From Pyricularia pennisetigena (lineage: Eukaryota; Ascomycota; Sordariomycetes; Magnaporthales; Pyriculariaceae): a stretch of DNA of 64,000 nucleotides. Both the position numbers and the translations under genes were made by a program. Numbering within the stretch: position 1 is the stretch's first letter; each line of letters starts with the position of its first letter. This document shows positions 1 through 10,910 of this stretch, in pieces. The notes under the pieces are model-generated. The model had not been told where the DNA came from, searched no databases, and saw only the letters and a list, made by a program, of their open reading frames with translations. The DNA lies in NCBI RefSeq assembly GCF_004337985.1, contig NC_043741.1:4192140-4256139 (forward strand), read 5' to 3'.

Positions 1-145
1 TTTTGTCATCTCATAATTCTGCGACGCGCCTTAGGAGGCGTTTGTATGGCGAGCAGGACAAGCCGTACCTCAAGACTTCTGCCGGCCTATACGCACTCCC
101 TGTTCATGGCTCGCGGAGGTAGCTGACCCCGAGAATTGCCGACAG

Positions 146-445
146 ACTTGTTTTAGAGACATTAGAACCTCTTCCTGGTGACCGCAAGTGCTTCCGTCTG
201 ATCAACGGTGTACTTGTGGAAAGGACTGTCAAGGATGTTGTCCCAGCGCTCAAGACCAATGCTGAAGGCTTACGAAAGGTTCTCGAGGACCTGGTAAAAC
301 AGTACAAAGGCAAGGAGGAGGAGTTCGAGAAGTGGAAGGTGAGATTTTGGCTTTGCCATGGGCTACATACATTCTCGCCCAGGACTATGACTTACCTGCC
401 CATCGTCTACAGAAAAAGAACAATGTTCAGGTCGTGCAGTCCTAG
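146..445 (+). CDS. GIM4: prefoldin subunit 2, 3' part (partial)
   Basis: Prefoldin is the cytosolic hexameric co-chaperone that hands unfolded actin and tubulin to the CCT chaperonin; subunit 2 is one of its beta-type subunits. Two exons are visible, about 146-338 and 413-445, separated by a 74-nt GT-AG intron (donor GTGAGA, acceptor CTACAG). The first carries the family core 'DRKCFRLINGVLVERTVKDV' followed by the C-terminal coiled coil ending in EEEFEKWK; the second encodes KKNNVQVVQS and the stop, the usual end of fungal homologues. The 5' border is uncertain: the conserved frame starts at VLETLEPL near position 150, and in-frame TAG lies at 120-122. I place an acceptor at CGACAG (140-145), which would complete a codon before Leu. 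The N-terminal helix exon(s) must lie upstream, mostly outside the window. Identity is firm; the exact 5' exon edge is not. Confidence 0.85.
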
Positions 446-3400
446 CTTAACCCCATCTAATCATAGACTGGACGACCCATGTATCGGACTCAACGCACTG
501 AAAGTAACTGGCTTGCCGGCGTGTTTGGTAAATGCTGGCACATCCCAGGTCACTGGAATCGCAGTAGATGCGGCCACCCTTTGACAACCAGGATTTATCT
601 AAGCGTCACTAACGACAGTTGTGACGCGCTGCGGAACTCGATGCATTCACCACTTATCCATGGTCGCTGCGTCACCTTGCGCCAATGACATTGGACTTGC
701 AGTGGCAGAGTTGTGTCTGTGGCAGGCGGCATGAGAGCCTCGCTGCCCAACCGCCGCTGGGCGTTTGACCTCTGGCCGTTGGGCTCCAATAGGAGACCGC
801 AGGTTCAAGGGTGTCACTCGCATATGGAGCAGTTGATACAAAGTCTATTTTGCCCACCCAGAGGTTCTGGTCTCAATAACGTCAATCGGATGTTTGCTAT
901 ATAGGGAATCCAAAGACACTGTGATCAGTGACCAATTTTACAAAGATTATAATTGCAAAGGTTATGATATCATCAAAATGCCACCCTAAGAATGCCACGC
1001 TATGACAAGCCATTGTTTCTTAAACGTAGACTCGGGAATGCTTTTTATTGTTTTGATATTATCTCTTTTTCTCCCGATCTGCTTCCCTCTTCCGGTTGAG
1101 TTGTATCAGATTTGGGAGTGAGGCGGAATATCTGGTACATTATTTGAAGGTTGGAAGATGGTGTGATGCCAACTCATCTCCGGAGGAATTATGCATGCAA
1201 GGTCTGATGGTGGCTCAGTCGCAGCTCGCCTCGCTCTGCTCCGTCTAGGTCTAAGTTAGGTACCTTACCTGGATTGACACATGTCCCATGCTATTTTTTC
1301 GCTGGCTATGTCATTCATAATGAGAGCCTTGACCCCCTCGCCATGTAGCTGGCCCGTCGTGGTTTTCTATTGTTGGGACAGTTTTCGCATATTGTACCTA
1401 AGCTACTTACGGAGCAGCTGCATTAGCCCACATCGTCAGCTTACCAGCTTGGGCTCGGCCCCGGCAACAAAGTGAAATTATAAAAGGCCTGAGATAGCTA
1501 CCCAATCAGAAAAGGTAGGGCAGACAAAATACATCATTGGCTAGGAATTCGACACGGGGTCGGAAAGCAAGGGCCCAATCTTCTATACGCACCACAGCCC
1601 TACAGCAGTTTTATTTGATTTGACAAAGGCAGATTCACATCAGAAGAGCCGCGTCGGTGAAAACGCATCCAGGCAAGTCTCAAGGCGCCTCGGCTTTTGG
1701 CTTTCCAAATATTTCTCTCGTCACAGTAGCTGTACTGAATGCGACAAGTCTAAGCCTGACACGGGAGAAAAATTCACAGAAAGTGCTGTATAGGGAGAAG
1801 GTAGGTAAGAATACGACCCGGCCATGGTGTCGGGTAAACGAACTCGAAACCACCGACACCCACTCGACTAGAATTCTTGCGCAACCAGATCCTACCCAAG
1901 GCAGCATTTTTTTGTTCACTGCTACCTGCCTGGGCGATAAGCTTGATTTTTGTCTTGCTGACCGCCTTGACGGGGATGTACCGAACCTTCGTATACTGAA
2001 CTGACCGCCACGGCAGCGGATAGCTGTGCCGCGCGTTGTAACTCACTCAATCCTATGCTGGATCTGATGCCGTTTTCGTCTACCACGGGCAGTTGAGACC
2101 ATATATGACCATACCACTGAACAAGCAGGTGGATTAAGTTTTAACGCGCAGATACAGTACATGTCATGATAGCATAGAAATAATCACTACCGATTTGCGA
2201 TGCGCATTTCGCAACCGATGATCGATGTTTGATGACCGGATGGTCAAAAGGTTGGTACCTTACGGTGTGGGCATAGGTGGATCCAGTCGAATCAAGGTAA
2301 GGGAGTACGGAGCATAGATTACCGAGCAGTACACACCGGGCGGTAGAGGTAAGGTACATTCATGTACCCCCATGTTTTTGTGACGTCGTCAATGTACACT
2401 GCTGCGGGTCGTTTTCGCTGCTGGGATCAATCCTGCTTTCTCGTTTGCTGTCATCCAAAAGCCGTAACTGATGGACTTTGAGACAATTCCTTATTAATGC
2501 AGTGCTTGGTTCTTGTGAGGGCTGGTTTGGTGTGGAAGAACATGGTAACCATTTGTACAATATCAGACCCTATGCACAAGCTACTACTGTACGTACAGTG
2601 CTTTCATACTCGAGTTGTGTGTGATGAGTTGGGCGGGGAAACTGGTTGGTGCCGCCGAAAGTTGGTCTGGGCTGAAATTCGACCAATGGCAGCCGAGATT
2701 GGGTTGACGGAGAGAAGGGACCAGGGAGGTTGTCAATGCGACTCTCTGTTGCGGTCAAAAGAAAAGTTGCTTCCACGGCGCAAACAAACGACCCGCTCCA
2801 AGCCGGTTTTCTCCCAATCCCATCTATTCATTCCGTCTCCCACAAGTCTGACCCTATCAAACTACTATCGTCTTCCTACACCTACCACCTGCCAAAGCTA
2901 CAGTACCTAAACGCACAACCCCACGTCCTTGCAGCCAATTGCCTACGGACCTATCGATTCTTTGCAGCTTTCTGCTCACAGACAACGCCTCATTCGGCAC
3001 AGCCAGATCAATTCAAGCAATAGGAACAAGAGACAAACAAAAAACGAAAAGAAAAATATTCAAAGTAAGTGATGAAAGTTTGTTTTAATCCGTCGATACG
3101 GGCCGACACGATAAGTCAGTCATGCACGTGGCTTGCGCACCAAACAGTACACACGCAGGCACGCGTCTTGCCCCAATCCGATTCAGTCCACTCCAATGGA
3201 TGGTCGTCGTTTTACCTGTTACTACAAGCTGTACTTTGATAGTACTTATGTACTTTGTACAGAGAATTAAAGTTCTCCATCGCTGCCCTTGGCTCTCCCC
3301 ATCCATACAGTCCACTCTGTCCCCAGACACACGGGTCTCCCTAACCTGAGCGATACATACATGTTCATCCAACCCGAGCTGGGCAACAAACAGCCACCAT

Positions 3401-4439
3401 TCAGCTGCCAGCCCATACCTTCCTATCCTACCTAACTACGCACCCGAGGAGGAAAATAAAATAAACCTGAAAATAGAGGAGTACTTTTCTGACGCGACTT
3501 TGCAGATATCACACTTCCCATTGATACAGTCAGTAATATGCCAGATACTGTCTTGTTCCTGCCCCTGTATTCCCTGCGCGTGGAGCTAGCAACAACGGTC
3601 TGGCGTACCTTGCCTATCCGTCGTTTCCGTCTCTGGTTAGAGACGGGCTCGGGCTTGTAACTCGACAAGACTCCGTCCCTCTACCTGACGCACCTGTCCA
3701 TGCTGCCGTCATCCTATAGGTAGCTAAGTTGTCTGCCTGCCCGAGTTGACACCGCATTGTCTTTCTCGGTGCAACCAGCCCTTCCTCCCCTTGCCCTTTC
3801 TCCCTGCTCGTATAAGGCGAGCGCGTCATGTCCCTCCCAGGTACCTTGGAGTCGGTACCCGACTTCCTCAGTCCTCTCTCGCTTCCATCTGTCAAGGCCA
3901 AACCAAGCAGCAGCCATTGATTTGAGTAAAGGGCGAGAACGGTGGACTGATCGGGAACGAGGCGACCCCCTTGGCATCCGTCTTTGCTAGTGACAAGCCC
4001 TCACCGGTCAAGCGACCAGGCATTGCTGCAGAGTGTGGAACGCCCCTCCCACGCCAGCCAAAAGCAAGCTTGGAATCGCAACGCACTGCAGGTCGTGAGC
4101 CAGCAGGGCGGATCCGCCCACACCATGTACCTTTCTTTGCTCGCCTCGGATCCACGACGAACATTATTTTCTTCGTCACTGTTGGGCGCATTCGTACAGC
4201 GACTCGTAGTCCCGGGAAGATAATTTCTCCAAAAAAAAAAAAAAAAAGAATCATTCCTTTACTGACGTAGCTGCAAGCAGGCCCTGATCCAAGCCCACTT
4301 AGGAACCCCAGAACGTCGGCACTGCCTGCAAGGCTTGCAACCCTGCAACGTGTAGCAGACACATCATATCCATCATCCTGTACGATCTGGCAGTCCAAGG
4401 AATTTACAAGAAGCCCGCTCCCGCCTGCAGCTAGCCAAA
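446..4439. other. intergenic region, 4.0 kb
   Basis: No coding potential with family resemblance or consistent splicing was found. It holds AGGTAAGGTA/TACCTTACCT words near 1256-1271, 2257 and 2345, a pyrimidine-rich stretch at about 2770-3000 that looks like promoter or leader sequence, and an A17 tract at 4231-4247. The last 300 bases are probably the leader of the HAP3 gene that starts at 4440. Open frames of 70-210 codons here have no recognisable composition and I treat them as chance. Confidence 0.55.
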
Positions 4440-5588
4440 ATGTCGGACTCGCCCCAATCCAATCCCAAGGAGATCGAAGGCGCACACACTCCCGACGAGG
4501 AAGCACAGATGAACGATCCCCAGGACCCACAGTCTGCCGGCCTCGGCTACGAGTTTGAGGTCAAGGAGCAAGATCGTTGGCTGCCAATTGCAAATGGTAC
4601 GTGGGCGGCACCTTTTGCCCCCTTTTACTGTGTCATCCCTCAACTACTCGGCCCCCCCGTGGCCACGGTTCGAAGGGTATCATCAACCGCCCGGGATGCA
4701 GAGCTGTCCACTCTGCTAGGATCAGCGTTGCATGGCGATATCCCAGGCTCAACTGGTTGAAAGCTTGACCGCCTCTGCCTGTTGTTATCTTGCCATCGTT
4801 TATATATTTCCTGTCTCATGTCCCGCGACTCCTCTCCATCCGGGTCGCCGGAAGCGCCCCGCGCCTTCTTGTCCTCCAAAGGCGAGAAACAGCACCATGA
4901 TGCATACGATGCTAACATACGAAACTTTGCCCCAGTGGCCCGTATCATGAAAAATGCACTGCCCGACAATGCAAAGATTGCAAAAGAGGCCAAGGAATGC
5001 ATGCAAGAATGTGTCAGCGAGTTTATCTCGTTTATTACGAGTGAAGGTTAGTTTTTCGGCCCTAATATCAGCATTCACAGCTACACTGTGAAGACGGCTG
5101 CTATGTTGCAGAACACACTTGCTAATTTGTCAAAGCCTCTGAGAAATGTCACCAAGAGAAGCGAAAGACTGTGAATGGGGAGGATATCTTGTTCGCCATG
5201 ACGTCTCTTGGCTTTGAGAACTACAGCGAGGCTTTGAAGATCTATCTTGCCAAGTACCGTGAGGTAAGTCTCGGTATGCTCGCATTGTCTGCTAAATAGA
5301 TGCAGCAATGCCAAGCTCCGTTGAAGCAAACAAGACATCCATCGCTTTTGTCGCATGACACTGACCGGAGTGTAGCAGAACCAATCAACACGCGGCGAGG
5401 GCCAGCAAAATAGGCCTAGCAGTCAAGGCTATGGCGCGCCGCCTGGTGCCGCGCCTGGGACCAATACCACAGCGGGTTTCCCCGGCGGAGAGCTCGGGCA
5501 ACAGGGTACTGAAGCTCCCGGAGATGCCTCCGGATATCTCTACAACACGCAACCTGGGCACAATGGTGCCGCCACGGGTGAATATTGA
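4440..5588 (+). CDS. HAP3: CCAAT-binding factor subunit HAP3 / NF-YB
   Basis: Histone-fold subunit of the trimeric CCAAT-binding complex (HAP2/3/5; HapC in Aspergillus), which acts in the nucleus on CCAAT promoters. Four exons: 4440-4596, 4936-5046, 5136-5263 and 5376-5588 (the last may start at 5379), all with GT-AG introns and consistent phase, giving 202 residues. Residues about 40-130 hold the NF-YB core: [18 protein letters not shown] at the start, then [20 protein letters not shown] (helix alpha-2), then [20 protein letters not shown] and YLAKYRE at the end. The tail is Gly/Gln/Pro-rich and short. The start ATG is the first in the exon and gives an acidic, disordered N-terminus typical of fungal HAP3. 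The first intron is long for this window (339 nt). The next gene, RRN3, is on the same strand about 1 kb away, with no sign of functional linkage. Confidence 0.95.
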
Positions 5589-5851
5589 CCAGCATAAACC
5601 ACGCCGTATGTATTCAGTCCGCTGGAGTTTCATGCCAACTTGCGGCTCAGAAGAGTTTCGTGCGCGGCGTCGCATCAATGTACATGAACCCTGTTTGATG
5701 AGGAGGGCTTATGGGGAATGGATGGACGGGAGTAGGTGTCATTTTGGGGGTTATTGATTATTATTATTTTTCTTCTTCTCTTATTCTGAACTTGACGTTA
5801 CTATACTTGATAGATTCCCCACAAAGGCGATCACTATAATTCTCGCGATTG

Positions 5852-5883
<32 letters not shown>

Positions 5884-6603
5884 TTTGTATTCGCATTTGC
5901 TGTGAACACGAACGACCGGTGGCTTCCTAGGTCGTCCGGAAAATCGTAACTCTATCACCGATCGGGACATTCTTAAACTGATAGCAGCCGCAGGTCTCAA
6001 TTGGTCCATCTTTGAGAAAGACAATTTAAAATTCATGGGTCTTGTTGCTTCTCGGCTTCCGGAATTCTCAGCAACCCATGGTTGCTTATACTCCGTACAC
6101 TAGTCTAGACTAGAAGAACAGGCAGATTCCATCAGCAAGCAATGCGAAGAAGGTCCACAGATCCATGCCTAGCCTAGGCTGGTCTCCACAACAACAAGAA
6201 CAAACGGATCTTTCCCCACATTCAAGTGAGCACGTGCCACCTAGACCCCTCTGTCTGACGACTTTTGCACTTGTCTCCGCCAAAAAGTTTTTGGGTGGAG
6301 GCAGGCAGGCAGGCAGTTTCTAGACATACCAGACCGATCGATCCGCCTCCCGCCATCATCACCTCACTTTCTAATATTCTGGTCAGCGACGCCGGAGCTC
6401 ACAAAGCGCGCCACCGCATATCATTTATGCATACTATGCAAGATTCACCCATGTTGGAATTCTTTGACAGGTTCTCAGACCATAACATAGCTTAGGGCTG
6501 GACTGGCTCAATTGCTGGCCCTGTCGCCTGAGGACGAAATATCCCAAACTTGGGTAGCAATCAACGAGGGGCTTCTCTTTGCCTTTACTTCACAATCACC
6601 GAA
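5589..6603. other. intergenic region between HAP3 and RRN3
   Basis: Contains the HAP3 3' flank, a T29 homopolymer at 5852-5880, an (AGGC)4 microsatellite near 6299-6316, and the probable promoter and leader of RRN3. No gene seen. Confidence 0.6.
5852..5880. repeat. T29 homopolymer
   Basis: Uninterrupted run of T about 260 bases after the HAP3 stop codon. It is one of roughly twenty long A/T runs in this window. Confidence 0.95.
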
Positions 6604-8682
6604 ATGACAACATCCGCGGCCAGGCCTGTTCTGCAGGGCCTGGCTTCCTCGACATCATCATTGCCGTCGAGAGCCCCGCCCGGCAAGAAACCCATACTAC
6701 GGACACCGCAGTCGCTTGCAGTATCGACCAAGAGGAAGCGAAGCGACGACTCGGACGACAGGCCTGAAAGCAGCCCTACGAAACGTCTCAAACACGTTAC
6801 GTTTGATTTGGAATCTAACATGACCGTCGACATCGGAATGAGGACGCTCGAGGAAACAAAGCGGGAGGTCAGAAGTGCGCTGGAAGACCGGGTCCGTGGG
6901 GAGACCGAGGGCTACGAGAATCTAAAGGCCATCTTCCAAAATGACCGGCAGAGATATCTCCCACCGATACTAGGGGATGAAGAGGACTGTTTAAAGCCTC
7001 AGGAACTCATCGTCTACGTGGTTGCCCTGTCCACCTGCGCCCCGATGCTGGATAGGTCATGCTCAGACCTGATAAAGATCGTGACAAGATGCTCATGGCT
7101 GGGCCGAGATGATGCATTTTGCAAGGCATACACTCAATTTTTGGCCGCTCTGATCAGTGCCCAAGGCACAACTCTTGAGCTGGTTCTGGCCATGATCGTC
7201 GAGAAGTTCAAGGACTACCGCGAAAGTGCCTGGAGCGTTCCCGATTTCCCAAAAGTCAGTTTCGCCACCGCCCAGGACCGGCTACATGGCGGACTCCGCT
7301 ACCTGCTTAGGCTATTTCCGGCAGCCAGGCCCGTACTGTGCAGTTTGCTGGCGAAGCAATTCCCATATTTGGAGGAGTCCAAACGGGTCCACACAACTTA
7401 CGTCCAAAATCTACTACTCCTCAGGAAGTACGCGCCGGATCTGGGTCAAGATATAATGGAACTGATCATAGACCGGGTCGTCAAGATTGACGTGCAGGTG
7501 CAGTTTGACTTGGATGACATGGATGACGATTTGACGGCTGCAATAGTTATGCACTTGGGTTCGGCAAGGGAGAAGGCCGATCTGGATATCGATTCAGACG
7601 AGAGCGATGCCGAGTCAATCGCCAGTGACGATAGCGACTTTGATGCGGAAGCCACAACAATTGAAACGGGATCGACCACTATACAAAAACTCGACGCTAT
7701 AATGGATATGCTATTCGAAGTGTACAAGCCAAGCTTCGAGAATCCAACATCAGATGAAGCAAAGGAGGTGCTGGGTGACTTGATATCCGACTTTGTCAAC
7801 CTCGTCCTGCCAACTTACAAGTCACGCCACACACAGTTCCTTGTCTTCCATTTCAGCCAATACTCCCCCGAACTGATGGATCTATTCGTCGGTACACTGT
7901 TCAACATGGCATTCGAGTCAAATCGTCCCATGGCGTTGCGGCAGTCTGCCACAGCATATCTGGCTAGCTACGTGGCTCGAGGAGCCGCAGTGCCTGCCGA
8001 AATCGTTAGGAACGTCGTGGAGCTGCTGTGCCATCATGTAGACGTGCAGATGCGAAACCATGCGGATGGCTGTAGGGGGCCTGACCTTCGGCGCTACAAG
8101 CACCTGTATTGTCTGGTGCAAGCGCTTCTCTACATTTTCTGCTTCCGTTGGAGAGAGCTAGTGGCCTGGGCGCCCGATCTTGTCGACCCTTCAGAGAAGT
8201 CGTCTTACCTCGGCCACGACCTTGAATGGATCCCGGGCTTCAAGGAGTCGATGAGCCGCATCATATACAGCAAGTTTAACCCACTCAGGGTATGCTCGCC
8301 TGGAATAGTGCACGAATTTGCCGACCACGCCCGGCTGCTTCGGTTCATGTACGTCTTTCCTTTGCTGGAGAGCAACAAGCGGATACATCTATCTCAGTTT
8401 GCCTCGGGCGATTACTCGACCGGCGGGGCGTTACGGGATACCTGCTACGACCCTTACGACGAGAGCGGTTTGCAACTGGAGGCGTATTTCCCCTTTGATC
8501 CCTACCAGCTGCCAACTAGCAAGCGGTGGATCCAGGACGACTATGTGAGGTGGGAGACGTTGACAGGCATGGGCCTCGGAGACGATGATTTGGACGATGT
8601 CTCTATAGAGGACAACCTAGACGATGATGCCAACGACTATGAGGAGGAAGATACGGCAACGGACGACGGGAAAGACGACTGA
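6604..8682 (+). CDS. RRN3: RNA polymerase I transcription initiation factor RRN3
   Basis: RRN3 (TIF-IA) binds RNA polymerase I and recruits it to the rDNA promoter, so it sets ribosome production to growth. Single exon of 692 residues, close to the fungal family length. The N-terminal 60 residues are basic and Ser/Pro-rich with a likely nuclear signal (KRKRSDD, KRLKHVTFD). A HEAT-like helical body follows, with an acidic Ser/Asp insertion at about residues 320-360 (DIDSDESDAESIASDDSDFD), a position where RRN3 proteins have an acidic loop. The C-terminal half has the family segments FFPFDPYQLP-like (here YFPFDPYQLPTSKRWI) and an acidic tail (DDDLDDVS...DDGKDD). I chose ATG 6604 (MTTSAARP) over the in-frame ATG at 6550, because the 18 extra residues look like leader sequence. 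An A-tract begins 60 bases after the stop. Confidence 0.93.
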   Translation: MTTSAARPVLQGLASSTSSLPSRAPPGKKPILRTPQSLAVSTKRKRSDDSDDRPESSPTKRLKHVTFDLESNMTVDIGMRTLEETKREVRSALEDRVRGETEGYENLKAIFQNDRQRYLPPILGDEEDCLKPQELIVYVVALSTCAPMLDRSCSDLIKIVTRCSWLGRDDAFCKAYTQFLAALISAQGTTLELVLAMIVEKFKDYRESAWSVPDFPKVSFATAQDRLHGGLRYLLRLFPAARPVLCSLLAKQFPYLEESKRVHTTYVQNLLLLRKYAPDLGQDIMELIIDRVVKIDVQVQFDLDDMDDDLTAAIVMHLGSAREKADLDIDSDESDAESIASDDSDFDAEATTIETGSTTIQKLDAIMDMLFEVYKPSFENPTSDEAKEVLGDLISDFVNLVLPTYKSRHTQFLVFHFSQYSPELMDLFVGTLFNMAFESNRPMALRQSATAYLASYVARGAAVPAEIVRNVVELLCHHVDVQMRNHADGCRGPDLRRYKHLYCLVQALLYIFCFRWRELVAWAPDLVDPSEKSSYLGHDLEWIPGFKESMSRIIYSKFNPLRVCSPGIVHEFADHARLLRFMYVFPLLESNKRIHLSQFASGDYSTGGALRDTCYDPYDESGLQLEAYFPFDPYQLPTSKRWIQDDYVRWETLTGMGLGDDDLDDVSIEDNLDDDANDYEEEDTATDDGKDD

Positions 8683-8741
8683 AACGGAATCTAAGACTCA
8701 TTCCGCAAATTCAGGCGAACGGAAGGCAATGGACTTGTGTC

Positions 8742-8776
8742 AAAAAAAAAAAAAAAAAAAAAAAAGAAAAAAAAAA
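8742..8776. repeat. poly-A tract, A24 G A10
   Basis: Long A run starting 60 bases after the RRN3 stop codon on the coding strand, interrupted once by G at 8766. Genomic A runs this close to a 3' end can be mistaken for poly(A) tails in cDNA data. Confidence 0.9.
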
Positions 8777-9864
8777 CATACGCAGCTTCAATAGCTATGC
8801 CGGGCACGCCATTGAAAGGATTAGCGGCAATCTCGTGGAAGAGATGAAGGTGTGCAGTAATCATCTTCCAGAGTATTCGCGGTGCTGCGTAGGAAGCGCA
8901 CTCACTGGGTACGGTGATCTAGCAGCACCGATATAGTCAAAAATTTCCCTTTTCTTTCTATTTTCTTTGTTATACTAGGTTTTATTTCAACTTCACGATA
9001 CCAAGCGCAATGTTTAGTCTCAAATAAAAGACCAATGATGATTCATAAGCAGGAACAACAGCGAGGCATCCGAGTATCAACAGCCTCAAGAATATGTTCC
9101 AGCAGCTCCATAATTGTGACCGTTGTTGATGATAACAGGCTCAAATACGAATGGCGGTTAACAGGTTCTATAATAAGAATCCAACGATGTGCTAACCTGT
9201 ATAGGTAGATAAGGAATATATAGCTGAGTGTGAAGCATCAATTTTTTGGCTGGGTTTTCTGAACCACGGATTAGGGCCCCGTGATTACCGAAGATTTTGA
9301 CTATCGTTTGAGCCGCATACAAGCATACTTTTTTTTTTCTTCGGGGCTGAAAATATCAGCCTGACAAGGAAACGTCTTTTTATAAAAAAAAAAAACCCTG
9401 TAGCTGTTCTCAGAGACCAACTCATACTGCAGGTAGGTATCTTCTGTACATAAGACCACTGCGCAGCGAAAAGAGGGCTATCGGTTGGACGAGAGGGGCG
9501 GCGATACCCCGGGCGTTGGTGCAATACGAGCCTGCAATGCAGCAGCTGATATGCAGGCGGATGGGTTACACGAAGAACCAAGAGAACCAGAAAAAAACGC
9601 GGTGACAGGCGCACCACCTAGAGTATCTGCGATGGAGCAAGTTTCCTCAACCGTAGAATGGGAAGGAACTATTGATCAGAAAAGAAAGGAAAGATAAAAT
9701 AAAAAGATAACATAGCGAAAATATCATGTGCCGTGTATGCGATTCTCGGCAGGGAGAGTATTGAGCCGTTGTGACCAGCTGAGGCGTGCATCTCAGCCCC
9801 ATGAGGCCACTATGCCTCTTTTTGCAAGCACGCGTCTGGCAAAGGACTGAAAAAAAATAGAGAG

Positions 9865-9885
9865 AAAAAAAAAAAAAAAAAAAAA
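9865..9885. repeat. A21 homopolymer
   Basis: Intergenic run of 21 A, preceded by a further A7 at 9850-9857. Confidence 0.9.
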
Positions 9886-10474
9886 GATAAATTTTAAGCT
9901 TCATCAATGGAAGCAAGCTTGGAGGGTTGGATCATGGCATCGCCGTTTAGAGGCAACGTTTCGCAGACTGTTGTGTGACTTTGCTCGGGTGTGCGTGCTG
10001 CAGTATCGGTTGCAACAGGCCGAGATGGAGGTTGTTTCCCCTTCAGGGTCTTTGGTGTGTACAATTGGCAAGCTTAATCCCTGTTCTATTATTGTCAACC
10101 GGCCGAGAACCCGTTCCCCATTAGTCTAGGGGATTTTTGGGCGGGCTCCCATTCTTCTTCAAGAGAACTGGCCTGGGGTAGTGTGATTTTTCGCATTGGA
10201 GGAAAACGAAAAGCAAAAAGGGAAGGCATCAAACAGCTTGGACACACCAAATTCTCAAGGAAAGGATGCTGCGGGATTTCTCGTAAAGGCAGCGGAAATT
10301 GCTTTCTTTTTGCCTTTGTATTTTTTCTCTATTTTTTTTTCTCTTCATGTTGCCAGGCAATAAACCCACCATGCAGACGCCAATTAGAACCAGAGATCAT
10401 ATGGCCTTACAGCAACCAGTTTATTTTGGGCAATTTGGCTTGGCCGTTATCCATGCGGGGAAATCACACAAGGG

Positions 10475-10506
<32 letters not shown>
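10475..10506. repeat. A32 homopolymer
   Basis: Uninterrupted run of about 32 A, roughly 400 bases upstream of the WSC oxidase start codon, so possibly a nucleosome-free promoter element. Confidence 0.9.
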
Positions 10507-10508
<2 letters not shown>

Positions 10509-10910
10509 CCTAAGCATCGGCCAACGAACATAACGGGGGGCCCGCAGCTGCAAGATGATTTTTTCTGATGGATGGATCGATGCGAGTCTGGCCATGAACC
10601 TGGTATGGTATGTGACAACGTCCTGCAGTCGACTGGGGTCGGGCCAAGAAAAGAAGCTGATATGTTGGGTCTACAATACAACACGGGATGGGATTTTTTT
10701 CGTGTATACCTTATCCAGAGATGGTGGTGTATATGAAGAAGCTTCAGCCACCCTCGAACAATGCGTTGTCCACTTGACCCCGAGGAAACTCGTCCTTCAC
10801 TGAGCCTCTGATTTGGCCCAACGCATTCGGGCAAAATATTCCTTTTGTTTTGCCGGTTCAGTCACTCGTTAAGAGACAAGGCCCTCGTTGGGGCTTGTAT
10901 ACTCGGCAAG

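Larger units (their letters stand above)
8683..10910. other. intergenic region, 2.2 kb
   Basis: AT-rich, with long A runs at 8742-8776 (broken once by G), 9865-9885 and 10475-10506. No coding region is supported; short frames crossing the A runs are poly-Lys artefacts. The last few hundred bases should hold the promoter of the WSC oxidase. Confidence 0.55.

Noticed and set aside
2497..3023. Two overlapping plus-strand frames of 97 and 137 codons
   Set aside because: Low-complexity pyrimidine-rich leader-like DNA with no domain or splice logic.
3892..4530. 212-codon minus-strand frame overlapping the HAP3 start
   Set aside because: Includes a Phe run from the A17 tract and overlaps a certain gene on the other strand; no recognisable motifs.
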